Part shown: in pieces, positions 1-14,300 of the stretch
Layout: the number at the start of each line of letters is the position of its first letter
How positions within the stretch are numbered: the stretch's first letter is position 1
Assembly: GCA_030142905.1 (NCBI GenBank)
Contig: JASJOG010000019.1
Span: 2,828,001-2,892,000 of the forward strand
Direction: 5' to 3'
DNA from: Heliopora coerulea
Taxonomy: Eukaryota; Cnidaria; Anthozoa; Scleralcyonacea; Helioporidae
DNA length: 64,000 bases
The notes under the pieces: model-generated
Told to the model about the DNA's origin: nothing
The model's database searches: none
The model's input: only the letters and a program-made list of their open reading frames with translations
Position numbers and translations under genes: made by a program

Positions 1-2039
1 CAGTGATCCATATTACCACACAGTTTCCCCCGAAACCAATCACAAAGACCAAAGCATACAACAGGAACTTGATAATCTTAACAGGCATGATTTCAACTTG
101 TACACCAGATGTATCATTGTGGGAATAGTGTGGTAAAAAGTCAATGGACGCCGAAGATCGGTTCACAACATCCACGTCCATTTTCAAACCCTTTACGGGT
201 GTTAGCTGGCTTAAACTGGCGTTGCCCAGGTGTTCTCAAGTGTTGCTTTAAAACACCGGTCCTAATTTGCCTTCTCCTTTCCTTTATGTATTTTATAACA
301 TTATGTGACATCCGCTAATTGTTGAGTTTACAGATGAGAACGAATTCATTAAACCCTGATGACTAGGGCTTATGATAGAGTGAAAAAGACTTGAAAACTC
401 AAGCCGCGTTTTTTTCACTTACCACTGATTGATTCAGTACTGTTTTATTAGCAAAATTAAAGTACTAACCACTAGATGGAAGTTTCTCTCTCAATAAAAT
501 GACGAAATGACAATTTGATAAGAAGTCGTCAAATGTAGTTTGGAAAGACAATACATCAAAAACCTGGAAAACTTAATGAGAAAAGTCCTTGTCTGGAAGG
601 AAAAGTTTTTGTCTTTCTCTCGAAAAAAGAAAACACGACTACAGCGCTAAAAAAAAAATCAAAAAGCAAAAATATTTGGATTATTTTCTGACCAGGGCAG
701 TTTTCTGTTCAGTTGAGTTGCGACATAGTTTGAAGCGAGCGTGAAACAATATCACTGCATGTAAATATCGAGGTTAGAAAATGGCTACAGAGTGCAGGAG
801 GCGAGGCTTTTGATAATTCTCAGATTTCTTCTACAAGGACACGTTCTCATTCGAATACGCAAATATATTTTTGTATTTTCGTGTAGTGTCCGCAAAACCG
901 CGTTCAATCCTTCAATCTTTTGAAATAGTTTCTTTATCGTCCCCGCGTGGTAGGTCGAGAAGACAATATCGCAAACTTCTGAATACGGAAACTTTTGAAA
1001 GCGCATCCATTTGGAAGAGGTCTTAGAGAAGTGTCAGAGTGGTTAATGTTAAGAGGTCTTTTGAAACAGTGGTGTAGGAACGAATTTGATTTTTGGGGAC
1101 CTGAAGTCATCATATACATGTACACCCTTGGAAAAGTAATAGATTTTTAAAACATCTTAGAATGCTGTCAAAGTCATCTATGCACTCAAATTACTGTTAT
1201 TTGTTCACGACTCTTAAGTCCTCTTTCCATTGAAAAATATTACTTTCTAAGTAAATATATATATATAGTAAATATATATATATATATATATTTTTTTTTT
1301 TTTTATTACTTTTATTTTTTTTATTTAGAACGCAGTGCTCCTAAACCCCGAAACTTAATGTCTGACTGATACAGTTCTTGTAGCCTCTGAGGTGGCTGCG
1401 TTGTCTTTCCATTGCATGCATTAATAAAAAGCTTTCCGATTTCCAACAGCAGCTTCAAACTTTCTTAGTGAAATCTGCCCTCCTCCAAAGCGGTCTAGCT
1501 ACAATGACTACGCGTCAGTTGTCAAATGGCCTCAAAATCTCGTAGACTTAGGTCGAGTGTCAGTCCATAAACAAGGCTGAACTTCGCATGAGCTGCTTTC
1601 GAACATGTGAAGATAAGAAGCTACTTTCGTAACACTTCGTCCATTCAAATGCACGAGGGGCTGAACTCCCGTAGCCTCTCCCGCACTTGCTTTCTACGCC
1701 CGTGTATGGAAAGTTTATACTTCTGAAGCACGACATCATGGACGATACTGTGTCTTGTTCTTGAGCCCATTGCTTGACCCGAACAAACTAGCTTTTAAGA
1801 GTACTTTATGATGACCTTGATTTCAACACATGGGAAACCCGATTCCGCTTATCACTGCAACCTATTCAGTGTTCACTACCATAACTCGAACAAAACCTTC
1901 TTTTAGGGAATAAACACAGGAAAAAATAGGGTTTAATAAAGAATTAAGGATACGTGGTTTGTTAATAAATTGTTGGTATAAGACAATGATCTGAATTGCG
2001 ATATTGTTATTCAAATGAAAGTTTTCTTTTGGTTAACTT
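1..2039. other. Upstream non-coding region
   Basis: No supported gene. Reading frames here are short, lack splice context and resemble no family I know. The only notable structure is an AT/T-rich low-complexity run at 1250-1325. Confidence 0.6.
1250..1325. repeat. (TA)n followed by poly(T) low-complexity tract
   Basis: TATATA runs at about 1254-1290, interrupted once, pass into a T-rich stretch. It is simple sequence only. Confidence 0.85.
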
Positions 2040-2160
2040 GTGAAAATGTATGATAGCAGCCATCTTGATATTTACTATGACGTCATTCCAACTGTTTCAC
2101 GCCAAAAAGACCTAAAACAACATGGCGGCCTCCTTGTATTGATTATACCAACTTCTACGT
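2040..2160 (+). promoter_or_regulatory. Putative LTN1 core promoter with CRE and YY1-type sites
   Basis: The stretch 150-260 bp before the LTN1 ATG holds a full CRE palindrome TGACGTCA (2078-2085). It lies between GCCATCTT (2059-2066, a reversed YY1 core AAGATGGC) and ATGGCGGC (2122-2129, a forward YY1-type core). Paired YY1/CRE elements near a TATA-less start are typical of animal housekeeping genes. No TATA box was seen. The transcription start itself cannot be placed from sequence. Confidence 0.45.
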
Positions 2161-2308
2161 GACTGATCATCATCATCATTTCGCACACACTGTACATTTC
2201 GAGAGTATACTATTTCAGCTTTACAAACAAAAAAAAGACAGTGATAAAGTATCCAAAATTTCGAGAATTTTATTTGAAAGAAAATTAGTAAATCTCTATC
2301 GTCTCACC

Positions 2309-5300
2309 ATGGGTGGAAAGGTAAAACAGAGGACAAAAGGAAATACAAAGGTGAGTTGGCATTCGGCGAAGTTGATGACGATGGTTCGACTTCTTTGATA
2401 TAGTTCGCGAGAACTTTAGTCTAAATGCCTGCAGTTTTGGCCAACTCTCTTTTCGTATCATGACTTGTTCAGATGTCGTAAAACCAACCACGAATACTCA
2501 TTCTTAGGATCCAGAATTTTTTCTTTAACATTCAAATATATGGATTGACAATGACCTGTGTCTATTCATAAGGGTCTTGAAACTAGAAGAAATTTTTGAG
2601 GAGTTTTTGTGTTCTGTAGCAAGGAATTAAGGTTGAAACATCGGGCATTAACTCACCTGTCATCCTACGACAGTAATTGTCACCAGCGTTTTCTGTTCAT
2701 TTCCTGATTTACGTTGGAAGATATTACTTTTCATGTGGTAAATAGGTTGAAATAAAGGAGACTGTTAAAGAAACAGTGCCACATCTTCGATTTTTCTTTC
2801 AAGTTGTTCCCAATCACTGAAATCATGTCATACTTCAGTCCTGTTTTACAATGCCATTAACGTAATTGTTTTATACTGTCCTTGTGAAAATTATTTTTTC
2901 AAGACTGGTGCTTACTGTTTCTATGTTCTCTTCAAAGCCCTCAAGTAGTGGTCGTGCTGCTGAACTGATGTCACGTAGTGGTTCCACAGGATTTGTGGGT
3001 TTTGGTGATGTTGCATCTACATCTGATGGTAGTTCCTTGCAATTTGTCCCAGCAGGTAATGATTCAGATGTGTTAGTTCATGCTGATTTCCATGTGGTGA
3101 TGAAGAAATTAACAAAAAGGGATGCACTAACCAGGCTGAAGGTAAAATGTCTATGTCTACGTATATGAATATGTACCTTACATATATGTGTATACACATG
3201 TATTATGAAAGTTAAAAGCATGTTTTAACAAGTCATTAAGTTAAAAATGAGCATTTTAAAAAACAATGTTTTTTTTCAAATAAATACTGATAAATATCAA
3301 ATATTATATTTGGATCGATGTCAAATATCCTTCTTTGTATTATATTTTAGCTTTAAATTTTTAAAACTGTCTGGAACTTTGGGGACATTTTTCTTCTTGA
3401 TCCCAATCAGGTGTTTTTCTCTGTTTCTTGACTACTGTGGTCCCAAGATGTGGCTAAAGGTTTGACTTTGATGCAAATTGTAAAGTTGCGAATTTGGTAT
3501 TTGTTCCAGGCTGTCCAAGAATTTGGTGAGTTGTGCAAGACAAGTACCATGGAGGCAGTGCAAGGTGCTTTACCTTTCTGGCCAAGATTGTACAATAAAC
3601 TGGCTTTGGTATGAAATTTTTAAGTGTAAATAGCAATGGAAATTATAGTCTGTGGCATATGATTCTTAATATTTTATGTTTACAGGTGTGTAAATGTGTT
3701 GATTAACCTTTTAACTGTTGGTAAACATGTATTTTGTGTAATTGGTTGAACCCAATATCAAAATATGTCTGTAATGATTTTCCATATTATTTTCCTCATA
3801 AATTATCAATGAGTTTAAGAAGTACAGGTAATAAATCATGCACAAGAAGAAGTGTTTCTACAGATATCCAAACTCTACGAAGTTGTTGAAAAACAAGGTG
3901 GCAACCAAATTTTAAACCTGTTTTGAGGTGTTTTGATATTTGTTAAAAGACTCCTTTTGAGTGTAGTGTAGTATTTTATATACTACATATTACGAAATGA
4001 ATCCATGATGAAAGAGAAGATAATATTGAAAAGTTGTTAGAATTTTATGCCAATTATGATCAGATATCCAAATTGATTGCTCTTGAATCAAAATTAAGGT
4101 TGAATTACTTATAAAATGTATGTATATGACAGATGCACTCATCTTAACATGTACTGTAGCTGTCTCTTCTACTTTGTTAATTACTCGAATGTCAATTTTA
4201 GGATGTTGATTATCGTGTGAGGGAAGCTGCTCAACTTGCCATGAATCAAATGGCTTCTCGTGTGGGCAAGAATTTGGCCCCCCATTTGAAAAGTGTGATA
4301 GGCGTGTGGATATGTTCTCAATGTGATTCTTACACACCAGTTGCAACAGCTGCACAGAAATCATTCAGTGTAGTGTTTTCAGAAAGCAAGCAAGTTGAAG
4401 TTCTGGAATTTTGTAAAAGAGAAGTGGTTGAGGTAAAATAAGATAAAATGGAACAAAACTGATGTTATATGTTTGGTTTTGTAAGTGTATCTTTGACAGA
4501 ACCTTTAATACCCAAAGGTTTATGAAATATGTAATACAGCAGAAAAACTTACTTAATTGACTCACACTCCCCAGGCAGAGGTTTTAATTTTTTGTTTGTT
4601 TTAGTTTTTGCAAGATAATTTAATTAACCAGACTGCAGATACACTAAGTGATCCAAAGTAAGTATTCCATTAGAACAAGTATTTTACATTATGCTGACTA
4701 CAACAGCTACAGTTGTAAGTACTGTGTTAACATTACTATCTGTATTAACATTACTTGGCATTTCCCGTCCGTGGTTAGTTGTGCATCTGTTCTTGATTTT
4801 TACGGGCCTAAAGAGCACTGAGTCACCAGAAAATAAATGCACTAAATAGTGGTTTGCTTATGGACGTTACTTGGCCACACTTTCCAGAGATGACTAGACA
4901 TATGTATTGTTAGATGCCAAATGCTTATTAAAACATAACAATGTGAAACTTTTGTCTAAAATTTTTGTAGTTGTTTATTTTATCCTTTGGGTTGATATTC
5001 ATTTAATTTTCATTCCATTATTTTTAGGATTGTTGAAGAGGAAGATCGTTTGGCCAAGTACATCCGAGTAATTTCTTCATCCTTGCTAGCCCTTGCTAAA
5101 TTTGTGAAAATGGTTAATGAAGATGTCAACACTGAGATGTGCAAGTACTATCAAGCTATTACAGAAGAAAAGAAATTTTGGAAACTTGGAAAGCACAAAT
5201 CACCTCAGGTTTGAGAATGTTGTCAAACCTTTCCTAACATAGTAGCCACATTAACAAGGGGTTGGTCTACATACAGTAGTGATGAATGCATTGAACCTTG

Positions 5301-8300
5301 GGGGAAGATAGGGACTTGTCATCTAGCCTAAATATCAGTATTTCTTAAAATATATTCAATTCATTGGTATTAGAAGTTATAATTTAAGAAATTGGAAACA
5401 TTTTTCATATTTCCATTGTACTTCAACTTTTAGCCGTCAGAAAACTTTGAAACTGCAGGTCCAAAGGGTTATGGTTTGTGAGTTAATATGAAATTTCTCC
5501 AGTGTAAAAGCATATTTCTTTTGAAACATAATTAGTGTCTTTTGATTTAACATAATTATTAACTTTTTTTTTGAGTATTAACCATCACAAGCCTGCAAAA
5601 GTAGGCAGAATGCAGTCCCATTTTGGACTCATGATTAGCAAAATGTTTGATATAGTTATTTGCATTACTTTTGAGTCCAATCTTGTTCTTGTCACTTTCT
5701 TTCACCCATTTTCTTAAAATTGTGTAATAGTGATACTTATTGTGATTCTGCTGTAGATACGAGCAGCTTTCTTTTCACTGGTTTCTGCCCTCTGCCAAAA
5801 AGTACCCACTGTGTTAGAAAACTGTCAAAGGTCAGTTTGTCCAATTGTTTTGGGATCAATAGATGAAGCAGATGCTACAGTGTCAAGTCATTTGTGGGAG
5901 GCTGTTCTGCAAGTTGTCAATACTGTTCAGGTATGAGTATTGTTGAACTTAAACAGAATTGGAGAGGTAGGAAGGAGTTGAGAGAGGGAGAGAAAGAGAG
6001 GTAATGGGAAACAGGGAGGAGGGAGAAAGGGAGTGAGAGAGAGGGAGGGAGTGAGGAAGGAAAAGAGGGAGAGGGAAAGGGAAAGATATGAAGACAGGAA
6101 GAGAGGGAGAGAGGGAGAGAGGAAGAGAGGAAGTGGGGGAGAAAGGAAGAGAGGAAGTGAGGGAGAGAAGAAGAGAGGGAGAGATGGAGAGAAAAAAAAA
6201 AGAAGAAGAAGAAGAAGAAGAAGAAGAAGAAGAGAGGGAGAGAGGGAATGAAGGAGAGTGAGGGAGGAAGAGTGGGGAAAGGGAAAGGAAGGAGAGAGGA
6301 AGAAAAGAAGTGAGGAGCAGCAGGAGTGAGGAAGATAGAAAGGGATATAGGAAGTGAGAGAGGGTGAGAGGAAAAACGGAAAGTGAGAGACAGAAGGGAT
6401 AAAGAGAGAAGGTTAGAGGAATTACTGTTAATGAAAATTTTCAACTAATTACGAGATAGGCAAAATTCCAACGTTTTTGTTATTATTCCAGGATTGCTGG
6501 CAACACGTCAACATTGAGAAAGCTGTCCTCCCAAAGTTCTGGAACTTCTTATCCAATGCTGCATTCGGCAATGCTAATCCTGTTCTGATAAATCTGCTGC
6601 CATTTCTCAGCAAGCTTCCCCTTGAGGTGAATTAACTCTACGAAAGTCTGTTTCTTACAGTACATGTGTCTGAATAAAATTTTAAAATACTGTTTAGCTT
6701 TTGAAAGAACTTGTTATACTGTGGAAGTTACGAACAATTCGAGTTTAGTAAACGAGTAAAATATTCGTTAGTTTACGTATCTCATAACGTCAAAAAATGT
6801 CTTCTATGTCCACAAAGAGTTTCGACACCACATTTCGGAGTTTATGTTATTCATCTGGCAGGAAGGAGAAAATTTTAGGATTTCATCGGTCAAGCAAACT
6901 CTGGCCGTCGTTCAACTCGAGTGAAAATTCAAACACATACTGTAAAATGCGCGGTGGTTGTGTACAGAAACTATTTGGAAGTGTTCTGAGAGAAAGTAAA
7001 TTTTTTGCTCAAATTATTCTGTTCGGACAGACGCTCATTTTTGTATACAATACTGAACCTGGCTTTTCAGAATGTTTTCGAACTTTTGTAGTACACTAGC
7101 TGCGTATTTCATAATTTTGATAATTTCGTTGTGTTTTGGTGGGATTGAAAATTTCCAAAACTTGGCAGGGATATTTCCTCTCTGTCCGTCCAACGTGTAC
7201 TGGTAGTTCTCAATCCCACCAAATAAGCTGAACTATTTTGACTTTTTGATGCCAAAAGTTTTAAGAAAAAAAAAATGTAATTAGTCAAGCAAGAAGAATC
7301 ATCACAAACATGTTTCCACTTTGACGTTACAGGTAGTTTCCCATTCTTCAGGCTTCTATGAAAACGTGTTCAGAAATCTTATTGAAGGCTTACAACGAAA
7401 CAGAGTTCAGCAAAGTCAGTCCGAGTGTAGAGCAGTTGTGTTAGCATTCATGGATTGCACGAGATACGTGTTGCTACCCGGAACACAAAGTTGTAAAATA
7501 ACGATGAAGGAGGATGAACTTCGACGGCTTAGAATTTTTGTTATTGACCAAGTAAGTCATACACCTTGAATTGGATGTTTTAGCTGTTAATATGACATGT
7601 ACTGTATCTTAAGTATCTTAACGCCATTCAAGAACTCTCCAAAAATTTTTGCTATAGCTCAAAAAGGAGGATACCTGTCCATCGTGCGCTCCCTTTAGTG
7701 GGAGCGGGTGGAGTACTGGTGGCACAGTGGTAGTGCACATGTCTTTCACCACTCTGACTAGGGTTCAATTCCAGCTGCGTGCAGTTATCTGATTAAAATT
7801 ACTTTGGTCACAAGTGAGAAGAGTGTTGTCCAGTTTGATTCTACCAGGCATCGCAGGTTTTCTCCGGGTACTCCGGTTTCCTCTTGTAGTAACACTGGAC
7901 CCATGAGGGATGGCCCTTACTGGACCTCTAGGGAGAACAACTTAGGTAGCTGATAGGGTTATCCAATATGAATAAAGACACACTTCACTTCTTTTCTATT
8001 CACTATTGCCTCGTTCATCTCAACATTCTTGCTCATCAATTGTCCTCTGTGGTTACAGTTAATAACCGTGGTCGGCATGTCTCTGGAACCTAAATCTTGC
8101 ATATCCAGTACTCCACTGTATGGGCATCTTGGAAACTTCCTACATGATTTTTCAAATGATGGTGAAATAGGAAATTACTTTTGGCATACATTTGACGACT
8201 TAATTTATGGAAAAGTTAACTGCTCTAATACGGTAAGTGCTCAATTCGTGTTTATCAATATCAATTTGCATTACGAGGGTAACGTTTGAACAGTGTTGGC

Positions 8301-11300
8301 AATATTTTGTCCAAGGAACCAGGCCCGAAGTCCAATTCATCTGTGCCTTACAGAGTTTAGAATTACTAACGACTTTGAGAAATATACTTAGCGTTTAAAC
8401 ACATGAACAAGATATTTTGTCCCAGAGAGTGCTGCAGTTAAATGGGCCCCTACTGTTAACTAAAGTTTAGACACAACTCTTCCCCTGTCCTTATGAATAT
8501 CATGGCTTACCAAAACGGTTTTCATCATCAAAATGGGAGTGTCTGCTGGTTACATACTGTACAATTAATTACTATATTTGGTCCCAGCATCATCATCGGA
8601 TTGTCAACTGCCTACATACTTACTGTTAACTGAGTGTTATCCTGCGTGACATTTTACCGTTATATTAATCCATTATCCACAATTTCTGAAAGGAAAATAA
8701 AGTGGCATTCCAGGAGATTGTGAGATGCTTATGTTCGCTAAAGTCTCCAGGGACGTCGTTGCAAAAGTCAAAAGTTGGTACTAAAGTCCGATTTCAGGAG
8801 TCTAGTGCTAAAGACAATGAGGGAGGTGTTAAAAACAAGCATGAAGTTGTTAAGCAGAAAAAAAGCTTTGATACTGATGTCGGTTTAATTTATGGAGGGA
8901 AGCTATTGAACAGCGTTGGTAAGGTTTTGCACTCATGTCTGGAACATGTCGTGAAAGAAAGATCAGAGTGTCATTTGGTGCTGCTTTCTGACCTGGTAAA
9001 GGAGTTTTGCTCTCCGGTTCTTTTGAAAGGTCTTATTCGAACATCAGCAGCGATTGGCATGCAAGACGATTCAGAGTTTGATTCTGTGAACCTAGAACTT
9101 AGTATGCATTGTATTAACGTGTTAGTTCTGCCACTGATTGCAAACAAGAGCGAACATAAAACTGGTCGCAAAGATAAATGGCTGTCTTCTTTGGTTCAAT
9201 TGCTATTTGTTTTAATGGATGAAGCTGAAGAAGATAACCAGAAGCTGGCATTGGAAACTGTTCTTCAGGTGAGGTTTCTGAATTTCTTATTCGTTTTAAC
9301 GTTTCTTTTATTTTTGAACGAAATTGTTATGTTGTTTTGTGACAAACGACGAGCAGGGCTCCCGGATACTTTAACTGATAATATCCAAAAGGACATAAAA
9401 GTCTTCGTTTTTCTCGTAATTTAATGGATTTTCTTGTTTTTTCTACGTCTTTTCGTATTGACGAATTATCCCTCTTTCCAAATTAATGGTGCTTGGAAAA
9501 ATTTTCATTTTGTTTCAGGTCAATTCCACTTCTGAGTTGTTGCATTTAATTATGAACGAGGTAATTATGCACCTAAATAAATTCATTCGAAAAAATAAAT
9601 CAGATTGGGTAAAAAGTTAGGAGAATTTGGCTGTTGAATAACTGTACGTGGACTTCCACGATCATTTAGTGTATTCAGCAAACCTTTTCAAACGTTATCG
9701 ATTATAAACAAGTACATATTGTTAATTAACAGATATATCATACAATTATTCAACAGCCATAAAATCGTGGTATGTTGTCTGATACACATTCACTATTTGC
9801 GCGAAGTGTTAAGACTTAAACATTGTGAAAACATCATGACATAACCATGTGTTTATTATATCTGATATTTGAGTATTCGACTGATAGTAAAAATGTAGCG
9901 TTGGCGAAGTCTGTACAGTTATTAATCTAGTTTATTCTCCTTCTCTTTAGATATTTGATTCAAAACTCTTTCTCTATTTGTCGTGTGTACATGGATTAGA
10001 AATCGGCAAGAGAGTCGTCGAACTCTTGAAAAGATCCTTCTCTTGTTACAGTCAGGAAACCTCGAACATTGAGGACCAAGGGAACATTTGGAGGATTCTA
10101 GATTTAGTTTTTAAGCATTCGAAATTATTAGGTGAGACAATGATTAATTTTCACAACCTGAATAGGAGATGTCGGTGTCAATATTTAGTTTTAACTGATC
10201 TATTTCCCTGGTTATCTTTCACTAGAGTTCTTCTTCGATCCGGATTCACTGAAGGACATATTTCAACTTTTTCACAACACTCTGTCCAGGGATCAGGTTA
10301 TCCGTACTGACCTTATCTCTGCCCTTCAAGTTATTGAAAAATTTACCCAAAATACTGAATTTCCTTCTACCCTGGTACGTCTACGATTCTTATTTCCACT
10401 CCTGAAAACCGCCACGGTTTTCCTAGCTTAACAAAAATAATTGCAAGTTTACGGTGTACATTACTGTTTTCAGGTTACACGGTTACCAGACATATTGAAT
10501 GATGTTGTCTTGGATGTTGTGAAACTGAGGCTTCAGGGATACCAAGAACAAGGTAATAATTCATGCTTGGTAATTTTGAAGTGTACCGCAGACAGTGGTT
10601 AGCCATGTTCATATAACCAGCCCTCTTCATTCTTGTCCCTTCTTTCTTTCCGTCCTACTTCATACTTCTTTCTTTCTGTATCGGTCGATTAATTTAGTCG
10701 TTCATTCATGTCAATTTATTTGTCCTTTTGTTCAGGTGCCAATTCGCTCGTCCGTTCATTCGTTCCCTTGTTTGTTCGTTCGTTCATTTTTTGTTTGTTC
10801 ATTCGTTCATTAATTCGTTCGTTTATTCGTTCATTCGTTCTCTTGTTTGTTCGTTCGTTCGTCCGTTCGTTCGCTCGTTCGTTCGTTCGTTCATTTTTTT
10901 TCTTCGTTCCCTTATTCGTTTGTTGGTTCATTCATTCACTTTTTCGCACGCTTATTTGAGATTGTCTTTCCCGATACTGGCATTCCGTGGTGAGTTCGGC
11001 AAGTTCTGATGAGGAGTGGATGGAAAAATTAGTTAGACAAACCACTCAAGTTATTAAGGAGCACCTATATTCCAGCAAGTCCACTACCATTGGGAGGTAA
11101 GACTCTTGTAGCACTACCATCAAAATACACGACTTGCATGGTACACAAGGATTCAAGCGCTAAAAAAGCGGGTTTTTTCCTTCCAGATTTAGTGTTTTTG
11201 TGGAGACATCTGTTGAGATAATACAGTCACTGAACAAGGGAAGTAACGAGCAGTTTCAAAAAACACTGCAAGAATTGTCACCTACTGCCACAGAATGGGA

Positions 11301-14300
11301 CAAATTACGATTGAATACTTCGTCAGAGGTGAGAACAGTTGTTTGAAAACGGAGACAAAATGTTTGCCCTAACTTTAAACTTTAAAGCCTTTCTTCGACA
11401 CAATTTTTTGATGACTACCATCATGGCTTTACCTTCTTTACGTTTTTATTCAGAGCTTGTGGGCAATTGCGCCATTATTCGATGGCGAATTAAACTTCGC
11501 CGAAGCTCTGCAATTTCCTCGTGTCGTGGATGAAGTGGAAGTGGAAGCTCACCACAAGACTAGTCTATTTCTGGCTCGCGCTGTCAAACAAATGCTTCCA
11601 CCTGGAAATGACATCGCAGATGAACTTGCTGCTTCGGAACAGGAATGGATGATTCGTCTTGCTTTAGAATTGTTGTGGATGAGGGAGGTTTGTAAAAATA
11701 CCAGAAAAATGACCAGAAAACTGTCCATTGATTGAAAACAAGCAAACGAACTCTGACATACAGAAATCAAACAAACTCTGTCATACAAGAACATGCAGAA
11801 TCGGAACTTTTTGCACGTAAATTACGTCAGTTTGAAACGGTATGGTTCAAAATTTCACGTATGAAATCCTGCACCGTCAAGCTGGTACTCCACATTTGAA
11901 ATGGACGATTCGCGGATGAAAATTAATTTTGCTTATGGACGTTACATTTCATGTATTAAACTGGAACATTTTCATATAATGTATTCATATGTGTTATGGG
12001 TATCTTTGTTAAGTCTTTGTTTAAGTCGTGTAAAGTCTTTGGTAGGGTGACGTCAATATTTTACCCGGTCACTGTGTGACAAAAATACCGCTTTTGTCAT
12101 TTTGGCGTGCTTTGGTAACACCCAAGGTGTTCCAAGAATGCAGATAGTTAGATTTTTAAAGTATTTTCGTAATTATCATCTTTTTCTTTTGAAGTGTCTT
12201 CAAAGAATACCATCCATTCATAAGGGAGGTACACGGGACATTCTTCTCGAAACGTTACAGACGAACCTTAACCCGTTTCTCGAATGGATGGCAGAGACGA
12301 ACATCGAACTTATGCTGGGAGCCTTACTGGACCTGTCGCAGTTGCAAGGTGGCTTATGGTCGTTGACGCTGAAGTCGGTAATTGTTGGCTGTCAGACTGA
12401 CCAAAGGACAAATACTCAACTTGATACTTTAATTACAACATGTCAAACTGACCACAGACAATGTGCCATGCACACCCTACAAGTTCTCCTTGCTTCAGAT
12501 ACATCAATCTATAATTTAAAAGTCATCGTGGAGTCTTACAACAAGAAGTGGAAGAGTACTGAGGCGAGTGATTCCCTAGGTAAGAACATGCATGCGGAAA
12601 ATTCCTGCACAAAAATGTGTTATTAGTTTTGGCAGACAATCCAGGGGCTCATACGAAGCAATTATCGATGTGTAACTTGCAAGAAGTTTGCCCTCAAGTA
12701 GAACTAGGGTTACGGCCTGCGTTAAAGTCAATTTAAAAACTGTTTTAAAAACATATAGATTTGCTTTTCGTTGTCGAGGTGTCATTTAAAAAAAAAAAGT
12801 AATACGAGTTTGATTGTGACATTGATTGAAATATACAGTCACTGGATAATGGGACGAACAAGGTCTTAAAGCTGCTTCGAGGATTACCTACTATGCTGCG
12901 AAATGGAGGTTGAAGTAGACCGCTGACCTACTGTACATCTGGTAACGACCTCCGTTTGAAATACCCTGAACAACAGTAACTCTATTTTCAATTTATTCAA
13001 GGTAACATGTTTTGCCTTTGCCTCATCTCGTGTGCCCTCGAAAGATGGATTTATCTTGCGAAAGATTCCGAGATAGCTGGTCTAGAGTGCCGTTCGACTC
13101 TGCTTGACGTCTTGGAGGATATCAGAGACCGAAAAGATACACTTGAAGCGCTTTTACTCTTCAGCTGTTCCCTCGACGATGTCCAAATGTCAACGGTTTC
13201 AACGAACATGGCCATTATTCGTATCTTTAAACTTGCCGTCTCGAATTATTCGATGAATATAAGTGCTGAGCAGTGGGATATGATATTGTGTTGCATGCTG
13301 GACTGGTTACAGGTTAGTACGGTTTAAACCTTGGAGTATTACTAGATGTTTGTTAAAGTTGATCGTCTACGTCAGTGTAGGTTTGATGGACAACCGCTTG
13401 CCTGTGACATAACGACCAGTCACATAAAATGGGCGATGAAAAATAGAGTCCTGTGTTGGCAGTTTTGACCACAGACACTAGACTCCACGGTACAGTCAAG
13501 TAGCCATGTTTTGACTGAAGTAGAAAAAGTTTAAAAGTATTGCTCCGCCAAAAACGTAAAAGCGAGATAGTGACGTTTCGAGTTTAACAGACAAACTGAG
13601 CATTTATATTCGCTTTTTGCCGAATTGTTTTTGTACAAATCAAATGTAGAGCAGTCTCCCTTGAAATAGTGATTGTATTCTACAATATATGAGGAAGCCA
13701 TTTTGTTTTACACTTGTCAATTGTATATGATAGTCAAAGCTAAAGTATCCGATCAGATCACACCGAAATTAATATCCAATGTTTCGGCTTACAATAGTAG
13801 TAATTGCATCCTCTCTGCGAACCACATTCTGATGAAACCAAGTGAAAATTTATTGTTTACATTTTCCTTAGAATCATGTCCAGTAATTTTTTTCTTTTTT
13901 GTTTTTTTTTTTTGACATCTTATCTCCAGAGCTGCCAAGAGAGTCATTTAGGCCTGGTTCATGTCAGTGCAATGGCAAATCACGTTTGCCAATTGATCAA
14001 AGCTGTAGCTCGGGAACTTTGTAAAGAAAGCCAGTCCTTGGAAAATTCGACCGTTGCTGAGACGTCTCCTGAGCAAGTAGACGCAAGAACATCTACCGCT
14101 GACATGGAAGATAAACCGCTCATTGAGAAGTTAGCGGAGGAGTGGCGAGAGTTTTTTAGTAACACCGCCTGTGGCAATCTCCTCCGATTGATGTCAACAG
14201 TTGCTGGTAAAATTTGTAATCTACAATAGTTACGAAAAAGAAGGGCTTTATTTATGAATAATTAAAGGTTTTATTTTATAATTATCGGTGAGAATTTCAA

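Noticed and set aside
785..1125. Overlapping minus-strand frames upstream of LTN1
   Set aside because: Short, no family resemblance and no promoter or splice context.
5917..6444. 175-codon minus-strand frame rich in Ser/Leu/Phe/Pro
   Set aside because: It lies in the polypurine tract of an LTN1 intron and is pure low complexity.
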